A stretch of DNA of 34,667 nucleotides, from assembly GCA_949155905.1 (NCBI GenBank), contig CASCWU010000033.1:1-34667 (forward strand). The letters are read 5' to 3'. Shown piece by piece: positions 18,212 through 25,927 of the stretch. Made by a program: the position numbers and the translations under genes. Below the pieces are notes generated by a model, which did not search any database, was not told the DNA's origin, and saw only the letters and a program-made list of their open reading frames with translations. Numbering within the stretch: position 1 is the stretch's first letter; every line of letters starts with the position of its first letter. This DNA is from an uncultured Lachnospiraceae bacterium. GTDB taxonomy: Bacteria > Bacillota > Clostridia > Lachnospirales > Lachnospiraceae.

Positions 18212-19324
18212 TTAGCCGGCTGCCGTATTAAAATTTACCGGAAGGATCAAATAAATGTAGGATTCTTCCTTATCCTTGATAAAACAAGGAGCCTTTGGAT
18301 TAAACAGGTAAATATCAATATCTTCTTCGTCGATCACCCGCAGCGCATCCATTAAGAAACGCGGGTTAAAGCCAATCAAAATATCCTTTCCCTCTTTTTG
18401 AATCAAAATATCCTCGTTCATAGAACCGATAGAGGAATTGATGCGAAGCTCCATACTGCCATCTGTAATCTGAATGATAACCGGCTTTTTCTCGGATTCT
18501 TTTACCAGAAGCGTCGCGCGGTCGATACAGCTTAAAAATTCTCTTTTGTTCACCGTCACCTTGGTTTCGTAATCTCCGGAGAGCATCTGGTCGATTTTAT
18601 AATATTCGCCTTCAATCAGACGGGAAAGCACTGTTGTATCATCAAACTCAAACACAATATGCTTGTCGGTAAAGAATAGTTTTACTTCATCCTCTACTTC
18701 ACCAGAAAGAATTTTGCTTACTTCGTTTAAGGTCTTTCCAGGAACTATCACCTTGAGCGGATCGTATTGATCCTTGAGCTGGATACGCCGGATAGAAATC
18801 CGATGGCCGTCTAATGCTACAACTCTCATTTGATCCCCCTGGATCTCAAAAAGCTCTCCGGTCATAATTTTGGCATTTTCATTGTCGGAGATCGAAAAAA
18901 CAGTCTGACGGATCACTTCTTTTAAGGTAAACTGAGAAAGTACAATAAAATGATTCTTTTCAATCGCTGGTAATTCCGGAAATTCCTCGCCGGATTTTCC
19001 CATAATATCAAAAACAGATTTTTCACACGTAATTGTAGCCTTGTAAAAACTGTCTGTCTCAATCGTAATATCATTGTCAGGAAGCTTTCGGATGATCTCA
19101 GAAAAGACTTTTGCGTCTAAGGCAATCATTCCTTCTTCCTTGATCTCTCCTTGTACTAATGTTTCAATTCCTAATTCCATATCATTAGAAACGATCTTAA
19201 TCTGATCCCCTTTTGCCTGAAGAAGCAGACATCCTAAAATCGGCATGGTAGTTTTTGTAGAAACAGCCTTTAATGCAATATTGACACTCGTTAAAAGATT
19301 GGATCTGGAACACGTGATTTTCAT
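18212..19324 (-). CDS. dnaN: DNA polymerase III beta subunit (sliding clamp)
   Basis: 370 residues forming the three-domain clamp monomer that dimerises around DNA and tethers polymerase. The N-terminus (MKITCSRSNLLTSVNIALKAVS) and C-terminus (YLILPVNFNTAAG) are typical; the usual end is a PVR-like motif, here PVN, in the protein-binding pocket. GAAAGGAG precedes the ATG by 12 bases, and a DnaA box lies in that spacer, which would let DnaA influence dnaN expression. The gap to dnaA is 309 bases and holds the unwinding element. Confidence 0.97.
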   Translation of the reverse strand: MKITCSRSNLLTSVNIALKAVSTKTTMPILGCLLLQAKGDQIKIVSNDMELGIETLVQGEIKEEGMIALDAKVFSEIIRKLPDNDITIETDSFYKATITCEKSVFDIMGKSGEEFPELPAIEKNHFIVLSQFTLKEVIRQTVFSISDNENAKIMTGELFEIQGDQMRVVALDGHRISIRRIQLKDQYDPLKVIVPGKTLNEVSKILSGEVEDEVKLFFTDKHIVFEFDDTTVLSRLIEGEYYKIDQMLSGDYETKVTVNKREFLSCIDRATLLVKESEKKPVIIQITDGSMELRINSSIGSMNEDILIQKEGKDILIGFNPRFLMDALRVIDEEDIDIYLFNPKAPCFIKDKEESYIYLILPVNFNTAAG

Positions 19325-19327
19325 AAT

Positions 19328-19336
19328 TGTGTATAA
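19328..19336 (-). other. DnaA box at the dnaN start
   Basis: TTATACACA on the minus strand, a match to TTWTNCACA. It lies between the dnaN ribosome site and the ATG, next to the AT-rich unwinding tract. Confidence 0.65.
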
Positions 19337-19350
19337 CTCCTTTCGGTGCG

Positions 19351-19417
19351 TTTTTCTATCTATCTATATATAAAAGAATATTAGCAGTAGTAGTAGGGCG
19401 TGTGAATTTGTTCATAA
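19351..19417 (-). other. oriC: Basal unwinding system of oriC (DnaA boxes, GC cluster, DnaA-trios, AT-rich tract)
   Basis: Read 5' to 3' on the minus strand there are two abutting DnaA-like boxes, TTATGAACA (19409-19417) and AAATTCACA (19401-19409), then a GC cluster (19396-19400). Five trios follow; on the plus strand they are TAG, CAG, TAG, TAG, TAG (19382-19396), which is 3'-GAT-5' repeated. An AT-rich tract (19351-19381) comes last. This is the order and polarity of the B. subtilis element where DnaA opens the DNA and begins helicase loading. The boxes are weak matches, as they often are at this site. Confidence 0.82.
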
Positions 19418-19463
19418 CCAATCTGAAGGCAGAAAATATCTAGGTTTTCTCTTAGAATAACCC

Positions 19464-19610
19464 TGTGAACAAGGACTGGATAACTTAGGGAAGCTTAAAA
19501 AACAAACAGAAGGAATAAATTCACTTGTCCTCATGATGTTCACAGCAGTTACACACCCTTTGCACGGGTTATACACAAAAAAATGTGAATAACCTAAGAA
19601 GTCTGTGGAA
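19464..19610. other. oriC: oriC DnaA-box cluster downstream of dnaA
   Basis: The rest of the dnaA-dnaN spacer holds TTATACACA (19569-19577, plus), TTATTCACA (19584-19592, minus) and weaker boxes TTGTTCACA (19464-19472, minus) and TGTGGAA (19604-19610). Together with the trio element this is the downstream half of a bipartite origin. Confidence 0.7.
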
Positions 19611-19633
19611 GGGGTTAAGAATCGGTCATAGGT

Positions 19634-21007
19634 CTATGGATTTAGCTTTTTTCGGATGATATCCAAACGGTTGGCCAGCTCGGAACGATTATGCTTCTTT
19701 TCTTCTTCTAAATCCTTGGTGATCTTCTCGATTCCATGAATTACCGTCGTATGATCTCTGCCGCCTAGGGATTTACCGATATCGCTTAGCGAAATAGTCA
19801 GGAGCGAACGGCACAGATACATGGTAATTTGTCTTGGATAGGCGATATTTTTGCTCTTTTTGGTAGAAATAATGTCGGCCGGGTTCAGGTTATACTGGTC
19901 TGCGACTACCTCAATGATAGAATCTACTGTAATCTCTTTTTTATTATCTGGCGAGATCAAATATTGCAGCGCTTCCTCTGCTAAAGCGACGTTGACCTCC
20001 CGTTTTTCCAGCTTGGAAAGGGCGACGATTTTGGTCAATGCTCCTTCTAGCTCCCGGATGTTGGATTTGATGTTGGAGGCAATGTATTCCATCACTTCAT
20101 CGGCAATGGAAAGTCCCTCTAATTCTTCCTTCTTTTTTAAAATGGCCATTCTGGTTTCATAATCCGGCTGCTGAATATCTACGGATAAGCCCCACTCAAA
20201 GCGGGAACGAAGCCTCTCCTCTAAGGTCGTAAACTCCTTAGGCGGTTTATCCGAAGAAATGATAATCTGCTTTTTGGATTCGTGCAGGGTGTTAAACGTA
20301 TGGAAAAATTCCTCCTGGGTACTTTCCTTTCCTATAATAAACTGGATATCGTCGATCAGAAGCACGTCAATATTACGGTATTTCCGGCGGAATTCGGTCG
20401 TGCTGTCATTTCCTTCCCGGATCGAGGTGATCAGCTCGTTGGTAAAGTTCTCACTCGTGACATAAAGCACCTTTGACTCTGGAGTTTGATCTAGGATAAA
20501 ATGGGCAATAGAGTGCATCAAATGCGTTTTCCCCAATCCTACGCCTCCGTAAATAAACAAAGGGTTATAAGCCTCAGCAGGTGATTCCGCTACGGCCAGA
20601 GAAGCAGCATGTGCCAGCTTATTGTTAGAGCCTACGACAAAGGTATCAAAGGTATAGCGTGGATTCAGGTTCGCCTGCTCGGAGTGTCTGGTTTCCTTTT
20701 CCTTTTTGGCCTGGGACTGCTGGTCGAACTCCTTCATATCGTTCGGGGTAATAAAGGCCAGCTCATAGCTTTTGCCTGTCACCTCTTCGATAGCCTGCTT
20801 AATGAAGATTCCATACTTGTTTTTGATAAAGCTGCTATTATAGGAAACAATTTCAATATCATCAATCAGAAGCGTTACTTTGTTGTCTGTTTCTTCATAA
20901 ACCTTTAAAGGGGAGAGCCAGGTGTCAAAGGAAACTTTGGTAAGGCCAAAATCATTTTTCAACACCTCCATGATTTGATCCCATTTGCTTTTTACTGTCG
21001 TTTTCAT
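19634..21007 (-). CDS. dnaA: Chromosomal replication initiator protein DnaA
   Basis: 457 residues. Domain I (1-85) binds partners such as DnaB helicase. A charged linker spans about 90-112. The AAA+ domain has Walker A GGVGLGKTH (154-162) and Walker B LLIDD (216-220). The C-terminal DNA-binding domain carries the signature GGRDHTTVIHG. AAGGAG lies six bases before the ATG. It is the first leftward gene from the origin, flanked on both sides by DnaA boxes, which implies autoregulation and origin control. Confidence 0.99.
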   Translation of the reverse strand: MKTTVKSKWDQIMEVLKNDFGLTKVSFDTWLSPLKVYEETDNKVTLLIDDIEIVSYNSSFIKNKYGIFIKQAIEEVTGKSYELAFITPNDMKEFDQQSQAKKEKETRHSEQANLNPRYTFDTFVVGSNNKLAHAASLAVAESPAEAYNPLFIYGGVGLGKTHLMHSIAHFILDQTPESKVLYVTSENFTNELITSIREGNDSTTEFRRKYRNIDVLLIDDIQFIIGKESTQEEFFHTFNTLHESKKQIIISSDKPPKEFTTLEERLRSRFEWGLSVDIQQPDYETRMAILKKKEELEGLSIADEVMEYIASNIKSNIRELEGALTKIVALSKLEKREVNVALAEEALQYLISPDNKKEITVDSIIEVVADQYNLNPADIISTKKSKNIAYPRQITMYLCRSLLTISLSDIGKSLGGRDHTTVIHGIEKITKDLEEEKKHNRSELANRLDIIRKKLNP

Positions 21008-21128
21008 AAAAAACTCCTTCTACGTAATATGTACTGGTAAGGCGCCGTCCAAAAATGTTTTCTATAACCAAAACAGCTTTCTTTATAGCTTCTTTGGATG
21101 TTATTATATAAGGTAAGAACTTTTTAAA

Positions 21129-21140
21129 GGGGAAAGCCCC
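21129..21140 (-). repeat. Small GC palindrome in the dnaA leader
   Basis: GGGGAAAGCCCC forms a four-base stem with a four-base loop. It sits just downstream of the candidate dnaA -10, near the predicted transcription start, in otherwise AT-rich DNA. Confidence 0.45.
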
Positions 21141-21141
21141 G

Positions 21142-21170
21142 TATATACTATCTTATAACAAAATTGTAAA
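21142..21170 (-). promoter_or_regulatory. Candidate dnaA promoter
   Basis: Minus strand: TTTACA (21165-21170), 17-base spacer, TATATA (21142-21147). The leader to the dnaA ATG would be about 130 bases. A minus-strand DnaA box (21191-21199) lies just upstream, as expected for autoregulation. Confidence 0.5.
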
Positions 21171-21190
21171 AAATTCAATGAAAATTTACA

Positions 21191-21369
21191 AGTGGATAAG
21201 ATAAAATAACAGAGATGGGGGATTGGTGGATATCTGGCGGTTTTTTATCGGGTAGACAAGTTATACACATGACGGAAAGAGGCATAAATAGTGCAATTCA
21301 ACCGCGATTCAACAAATTATCCACAAGTTATCAACAAAATGTGGATAATTTGAGGGTAAGTGTGGAAAG
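21191..21369. other. oriC: oriC DnaA-box cluster upstream of dnaA
   Basis: Boxes found: TTATCCACT (21191-21199, minus), TTATACACA (21261-21269, plus), perfect TTATCCACA (21317-21325, plus), TTATCAACA (21328-21336, plus), perfect TTATCCACA (21340-21348, minus) and CTTTCCACA (21361-21369, minus). The middle three are 11 to 12 bases apart, about one helical turn, so bound DnaA would lie on one face. This is the upstream half of the origin and fills most of the 507-base space between dnaA and rpmH. Confidence 0.88.
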
Positions 21370-21427
21370 AATGGTGTAAAACCCGGAAATAGGACTGATG
21401 GAAAAATGCAAAAGCGGCAAAAAAAGC

Positions 21428-21456
21428 TTGACGAAACAGAGGGAACCTAATATAAT
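21428..21456 (+). promoter_or_regulatory. Promoter of rpmH-rnpA
   Basis: TTGACG (21428-21433), 17-base spacer, perfect TATAAT (21451-21456). It lies 58 bases before the rpmH ATG and directs the rightward operon. Confidence 0.88.
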
Positions 21457-21514
21457 AGGGCTGATACTGTAAACTGTGCTTGTGTTTGTGCAGGAATGAA
21501 GGAGGTGTATTTAG

Positions 21515-21649
21515 ATGAAAATGACATTTCAGCCAAAAAAGAGATCTCATGCCAGAGTACATGGCTTCCGGAAGAGAATGCAGACTTCCAACGGAAGAAA
21601 GGTATTAGCCAGGAGAAGAGCAAAGGGAAGACATAAGTTATCCGCATAG
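21515..21649 (+). CDS. rpmH: 50S ribosomal protein L34
   Basis: A 44-residue, very basic protein. The translation begins [20 protein letters not shown], continues [20 protein letters not shown] and ends KLSA; this is the universal L34 sequence of the large ribosomal subunit. GGAGG lies seven to eight bases before the ATG. A strong promoter precedes it. The gene is the first rightward gene from the origin, as in most bacteria, and is followed by rnpA. A DnaA-box-like TTATCCGCA overlaps its last codons. Confidence 0.98.
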   Translation: MKMTFQPKKRSHARVHGFRKRMQTSNGRKVLARRRAKGRHKLSA

Positions 21650-21681
21650 GTCGCAGTTTTGTGACCTTTTCTTCTCTTTTT
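21648..21681 (+). terminator. Hairpin and T-run between rpmH and rnpA
   Basis: AGGTCGCA (21648-21655) pairs with TGTGACCT (21660-21667), eight pairs with one wobble and a GTTT loop, followed by TTTTCTTCTCTTTTT-like U-rich sequence. It overlaps the rpmH stop. A partial terminator here would give much more L34 than RnpA. Confidence 0.6.
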
Positions 21682-21718
21682 CGTTTTGCTTGGACAGGCA
21701 GGGAGAAGGAAGCATATT

Positions 21719-22054
21719 ATGTTAAGGAATGCAATGAAGGATTCGGCATCTTTTCGGAGGGTATACCGGGAAGGAAAGTCCTATGCAAACAAATATCTGG
21801 TGATGTATTTGCTTGAAAACGGAACAGAAGGAAATCGAGTAGGTATTTCCGTCAGTAAAAAGGTAGGAAACAGTGTGGTACGCCACAGGACGGTCAGGCT
21901 GATAAGAGAGAGCTACAGACTGCAGGAGGAAAAGATGGGCAGGGGATATGATATGGTAATCGTAGCCAGAACCAATGCGAAGGGACGAACCTATCAGGAG
22001 ATAGCCAGCGCCGTCCTGCATTTGTGTAAGCTTCATGGGATATTGACAGGATAG
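21719..22054 (+). CDS. rnpA: Ribonuclease P protein component
   Basis: A 111-residue basic protein that binds the RNase P RNA and helps it cut tRNA 5' leaders. The conserved RNR-like region reads KKVGNSVVRHRTVRLIRESYR. I chose the ATG at 21719 (MLRNAMKDSASFRRVYREGK), with AAGGA eight bases upstream; a TTG 11 codons earlier is in frame but lacks a good site. It follows rpmH after a possible attenuator. Confidence 0.95.
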   Translation: MLRNAMKDSASFRRVYREGKSYANKYLVMYLLENGTEGNRVGISVSKKVGNSVVRHRTVRLIRESYRLQEEKMGRGYDMVIVARTNAKGRTYQEIASAVLHLCKLHGILTG

Positions 22055-22127
22055 TTTTATCAGCCTGATGTTATGCAAACTCCAAAAGGAATATTTTTAG
22101 ATTTTAGAAAAAATAAGAGATGATATC

Positions 22128-22346
22128 GTGATAGTTAAACGGTTTTTGATAGTGTTGATACGTATTTACAGGAAATATATTTCACCATTAAAAGGGCGGG
22201 CTACTTGTATTTATTATCCGACCTGTTCTTTGTATGCCATTCAAGCATTAGAAAAATACGGGCTTTTGAAGGGATCTTATTTGGCAGTAAAACGGATACT
22301 GCGTTGCCATCCTTTTGCAAAGGGTGGTTATGATCCAGTACCTTGA
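22128..22346 (+). CDS. yidD: Membrane protein insertion efficiency factor YidD
   Basis: A 72-residue protein with the family core: [19 protein letters not shown], then [18 protein letters not shown]. It assists YidC-dependent insertion of membrane proteins and has an amphipathic N-terminal segment. It starts with GTG, with only a weak ribosome site, and lies between rnpA (73-base gap) and yidC (20-base gap), its normal place. Confidence 0.93.
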   Translation: MIVKRFLIVLIRIYRKYISPLKGRATCIYYPTCSLYAIQALEKYGLLKGSYLAVKRILRCHPFAKGGYDPVP

Positions 22347-22366
22347 ATTGAAGGAGGATATCGGTT

Positions 22367-23611
22367 TTGATAATATTAACGCAGTATAACGGTGCAATCG
22401 TAGGGCCGATTGCCAAAGTATTAAGCTATGTAATCAGCGGGCTTTACAATATGTTTGCTTCGATTGGAATTGAAAGCGCCGCTCTGTGCATTATTTTGTT
22501 TACTTTTTTAGTAAGGGCTCTGATGATTCCTTTGAATCTCAAGCAGCAGAAGGCGACAAAGCTTTCTTCCCGGATGAACCCGGAGTTAATGAAGATTCAG
22601 GACAAATATAAGGGAAAAAAGGATGAGGCTTCTCAGCGGAAAATGCAGGCGGAGACAGCCGCCGTGTATGAGAAATACGGTGCAAATCCTCTGTCGGGCT
22701 GTCTGCCGTTATTGATTACATTTCCGATTATGATTGCACTCTACCGTATTATTTATAACATTCCGGCGTATGTTCCGGCTATTTATGAGCTTTATGAAAA
22801 GATTGCTTTGGCCATTCAGGGTGTGGATGGCTATGTAGAGACGTTAAGCGGGATACTGTCAAATACAAACGTTTTAAAAGTAGACGATGCAGGAGTACCG
22901 ACGTTGAATGCGGTGATTGATGTATTGGCTACCTTCAGCCCAGATAAGTGGACGGAGCTTGGGACAGTGTTTCCTGATATTTCTAATGTTATTCAGGAAA
23001 ATTCTACTCATATCATGCGGATCAATGATATTTTTGGAATTTTAAATATTACAGAGGTTCCAAAGCTGACCTCATTGTCTATTTCGGTGCCGATACTGGC
23101 TGCCGGGTTGCAATGGTATCAGGGAAAGCAGCTTTCCGCAAATCAGCCTCAGATGAACCAGAATAATCAAGCAGCAAATATGACAAAGAGCATGAATACG
23201 TTTATGCCGATTATGTCCGGTGTATTTTGTTTGATGCTTCCGATTGGTGTAGGCTTATACTGGATTGCAGGCAGTTTATTTGCAATCGTACAGCAGTTTT
23301 TTGTAAATCGTTATTTTGATAAAGTAGACGTAGATGAACTGATTAAGAATAATCAGTTAAAGGCGTTGAAGAAAAGGGAAAAACGCGGAGAGGATATCTC
23401 GGCTGCAAAGAGGGAAATGGAAAAGGCTGCGCTTCGTGCCGCCCATGAGAAGGAAGTCGAGAAAAAGCAAGAGGAGAAGCCGGCAGAAAAGAAGGAATAT
23501 AAGGCCGTCGGCTACAAAAAGAGCGAGGTATCCTATAGTGCAGGTAGTATTGCTGCCAATGCCAATATCCTGAAGAATCGCGAGAGTAAGGGGGATAAGA
23601 AAGATGAATGA
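22367..23611 (+). CDS. yidC: Membrane protein insertase YidC/Oxa1
   Basis: 414 residues with about five membrane segments, the Gram-positive (YidC1/SpoIIIJ) form without the large extracellular domain of E. coli. The key groove arginine is probably Arg50 (FLVRALMIPLNLKQQ). The coiled-coil hairpin is the Lys/Glu-rich stretch near 62-100. SGCLPLLITFPIMIALYR follows. The C-terminal 90 residues are strongly charged and likely bind the ribosome. No lipobox is seen, unlike many relatives. Start is TTG, with AAGGAGG nine bases upstream. It overlaps jag by eight bases. Confidence 0.95.
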   Translation: MIILTQYNGAIVGPIAKVLSYVISGLYNMFASIGIESAALCIILFTFLVRALMIPLNLKQQKATKLSSRMNPELMKIQDKYKGKKDEASQRKMQAETAAVYEKYGANPLSGCLPLLITFPIMIALYRIIYNIPAYVPAIYELYEKIALAIQGVDGYVETLSGILSNTNVLKVDDAGVPTLNAVIDVLATFSPDKWTELGTVFPDISNVIQENSTHIMRINDIFGILNITEVPKLTSLSISVPILAAGLQWYQGKQLSANQPQMNQNNQAANMTKSMNTFMPIMSGVFCLMLPIGVGLYWIAGSLFAIVQQFFVNRYFDKVDVDELIKNNQLKALKKREKRGEDISAAKREMEKAALRAAHEKEVEKKQEEKPAEKKEYKAVGYKKSEVSYSAGSIAANANILKNRESKGDKKDE

Positions 23612-24458
23612 TTGGGTGGAATATTCTGGGAAAACAGTCGATGACGCACTGACCAATGCCCTGATTGCTATGCAGACCACCAGTGACAGCTTAGAATATG
23701 AAGTATTGGAGAAGGAAACAAAGGGACTATTGGGGATGTTTGCCAAGCCTGCCAAGATAAGAGTCCGTTTGAAAAAGACGATAGAGGGTGCTGCCGAGGT
23801 ATTTTTACGGGATTTGTTTCAGGCCATGAATATGAATGCGACCTTTGAGATTACCTATAACGAAGAGGAGTCAGAGCTGGATGTTGAAATCAAAGGCGAG
23901 GAAATGGGAATTCTGATCGGAAAACGAGGACAGACTTTAGATTCCCTGCAATATTTGACAAGCCTGGTCGTAAACAAAGAAAGCGAAGCTTATTTAAAGG
24001 TAAAGGTAGATACAGAAAATTATCGGCAGAGAAGAAAGGAAACTTTAGAAAATCTGGCGCATAATATTGCCTCTAAGGTGAAACGGACAAGAAGGCCGGT
24101 GACATTAGAGCCGATGAATTCCTTTGAGCGCAGAATCATTCATTCTGCGTTGCAGGGAGATAAATATGTCGATACGCATAGTGAGGGAGACGAACCGTTC
24201 CGCAAGATTGTCGTCACCTTAAAAAAGAGTTATCGGGATTATGACAACAGGGAAAGGGATGGCAGAGAAAGCCGTGGATTCCGAAACAATGGCCGTGGGA
24301 GCTATCATAAAAAGCCTTATCGTAAAGACTATAACCGGCAGGAGTATCGCCGGGAATATAAATCCGAGTATGGATACAGAAGCAATTATGCTGGAGCGGC
24401 AGAAAACAGCGGCCAGGAAAACAACGAAACGGGAATACAGGCAGAGGATAATCAATAG
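23604..24458 (+). CDS. jag: RNA-binding protein Jag/KhpB (Jag-N, KH, R3H domains)
   Basis: 284 residues. The Jag-N domain is at 1-55 (KTVDDALTNAL, KGLLGMFAKPAKIRV). The KH domain has its GXXG loop as GKRG (106-109). The R3H domain has Arg176-X3-His180 (FERRIIH). The last 75 residues are Arg/Tyr/Gly/Asn-rich and probably disordered. The protein binds RNA and is linked in Firmicutes to cell-envelope and division control. The ATG overlaps the yidC stop by eight bases, so the two are coupled. A strong terminator follows. Confidence 0.94.
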   Translation: MNDWVEYSGKTVDDALTNALIAMQTTSDSLEYEVLEKETKGLLGMFAKPAKIRVRLKKTIEGAAEVFLRDLFQAMNMNATFEITYNEEESELDVEIKGEEMGILIGKRGQTLDSLQYLTSLVVNKESEAYLKVKVDTENYRQRRKETLENLAHNIASKVKRTRRPVTLEPMNSFERRIIHSALQGDKYVDTHSEGDEPFRKIVVTLKKSYRDYDNRERDGRESRGFRNNGRGSYHKKPYRKDYNRQEYRREYKSEYGYRSNYAGAAENSGQENNETGIQAEDNQ

Positions 24459-24462
24459 TTAT

Positions 24463-24514
24463 CGAAAGCTGCGGCAGATCGAAGGATATCTGCCGCAGTT
24501 TTTTTCAGCTTTCG
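24463..24514 (+). terminator. Strong terminator between jag and mnmE, inside a larger inverted repeat
   Basis: CTGCGGCAGAT (24469-24479) pairs perfectly with ATCTGCCGCAG (24488-24498), an 11-bp stem, followed by TTTTTTT (24499-24505). An outer repeat, CGAAAGCTG (24463-24471) and CAGCTTTCG (24506-24514), brackets the whole terminator and shares three bases with its stem. It ends 14 bases before the mnmE ribosome binding site region, so it may act as an attenuator. Confidence 0.9.
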
Positions 24515-24534
24515 GTAAGAAAGGAGATAAGGGA

Positions 24535-25908
24535 ATGAAAACGGATACGATTGCAGCTATCGCAACGGCAGTCAGTCAAAGCGGGATCAGTATTATTCGG
24601 ATAAGTGGTGAAGAAGCAATTTTAATAGCAGAACATTTGTTTGTATCTAAAAAGGGGATTCGTCTGTCTCAGATAAAAAGTCATACACTTCATTATGGGA
24701 TAATCGAGGATCAGGGCAAGCCGGTGGACGAGGTCATGGTTTCCGTGATGAAAGCACCGCATAGCTATACAAGAGAAGATGTGGTAGAAATAAACTGTCA
24801 CGGCGGAATCTATGTCACCAGACGGATTTTGGATTTGGTATTGGAGCAGGGAGCCCGTCCGGCAGAACCGGGAGAGTTTACAAAACGGGCTTTTTTAAAT
24901 GGGAGAATAGATTTGTCACAGGCAGAGGCGGTCATGGATCTGATTAGTTCGCATAACGATGCGGCATTAGAGGCTTCCGTCCGGCAGCTAAAGGGAAATA
25001 TCCGAAAGGAATTAAAGGGAATACAGGATTGTCTGCTGCAGGATATGGCTTTTATTGAGGCAGCCCTGGATGATCCGGAGCATATCCAGATAGAAGATGG
25101 CGTGGATGAAATTCGGTCTCATGTGGATACCTTGATCAAAAAGATAGAGCATTTGTTGAAAAATACCGAAACCGGAATGCTGATGCGAGAAGGTATCCAA
25201 ACGGTGATTTTAGGAAAGCCCAATGCAGGAAAATCTTCTTTTTTAAATTGGCTGGCAGGAGAAGAGCTGGCGATTGTTACAGAGGTAGAGGGAACTACCA
25301 GAGATACGCTCGAACAAATGATCCTTCTGGAAGGAATTCAGTTAAATGTAGTAGATACGGCAGGGATTCGGGAGACAGAGGATCAAATTGAACGGATTGG
25401 TGTTGCAAGGGCAAAGGAAAAGGCAGAAAATGCCGATTTGATCCTATATGTAGCAGATGCTTCCCGCCCGCTTGATGAAAATGATGAAGAAATTCTAGAG
25501 ATAGTGAAGGAAAAACAGGTGATTTTATTGTTGAATAAAACCGATCTGCCTTCTGTACTGACAAAGGAACAGATGGAGGAGAAAACAGGCTTGTCCGTTT
25601 GTGAAATTTCGGCAAAGCAAAAGACCGGGTTAGAGGAATTGGAAGGAATAATAAAGGATTTGTTTTTTGCAGGAGGGCTAAGGCTTAATGAGGAGCTTTA
25701 TATCACCAATGCCAGACAAAAGACGGCGCTTAGAGATACTTTGGCAAGCTTGCGCCAGGTAAAGGAAAGTATGGAAGCTGGAATGCCGGAGGATTTTTTT
25801 ACGATTGATATGATGGCAGCATATGAAAGCCTGGGAGAAATAACAGGTGATGCAGTTTCTGAGGACTTAGCAGAACGGATTTTCCGTGATTTTTGTATGG
25901 GAAAATAG
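24535..25908 (+). CDS. mnmE: tRNA uridine-5-carboxymethylaminomethyl modification GTPase MnmE
   Basis: 457 residues, the normal size. With MnmG it modifies the wobble uridine (U34) of certain tRNAs. The N-terminal formyl-folate-binding domain is at 1-118. A helical domain surrounds the G domain, which shows GKPNAGKSS (227-235), GTTRDT (253-258), DTAG and NKTD. The C-terminal CMGK (from Cys454) is the family's CXGK motif. The ATG at 24535 has AAAGGAG eight bases upstream; the longer open frame runs back through the jag gene and is not real. Confidence 0.97.
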   Translation: MKTDTIAAIATAVSQSGISIIRISGEEAILIAEHLFVSKKGIRLSQIKSHTLHYGIIEDQGKPVDEVMVSVMKAPHSYTREDVVEINCHGGIYVTRRILDLVLEQGARPAEPGEFTKRAFLNGRIDLSQAEAVMDLISSHNDAALEASVRQLKGNIRKELKGIQDCLLQDMAFIEAALDDPEHIQIEDGVDEIRSHVDTLIKKIEHLLKNTETGMLMREGIQTVILGKPNAGKSSFLNWLAGEELAIVTEVEGTTRDTLEQMILLEGIQLNVVDTAGIRETEDQIERIGVARAKEKAENADLILYVADASRPLDENDEEILEIVKEKQVILLLNKTDLPSVLTKEQMEEKTGLSVCEISAKQKTGLEELEGIIKDLFFAGGLRLNEELYITNARQKTALRDTLASLRQVKESMEAGMPEDFFTIDMMAAYESLGEITGDAVSEDLAERIFRDFCMGK

Positions 25909-25927
25909 AGAGGAAAGGGTGAAAGGG

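Noticed and set aside
19382-19396. TAG triplet repeat as a plain microsatellite
   Set aside because: Its position beside DnaA boxes and a GC cluster, with the right polarity, is better explained by DnaA-trios.
21317-21562. Minus-strand open frame of 81 codons across the origin boxes and rpmH start
   Set aside because: It overlaps DnaA boxes, the rpmH promoter and the rpmH gene, has no ribosome site and no recognisable protein pattern.
24241-24534. Open frame extending mnmE by 98 codons into jag
   Set aside because: It overlaps most of the jag tail and the terminator. The ATG at 24535 has a good ribosome site and gives the normal MnmE N-terminus.
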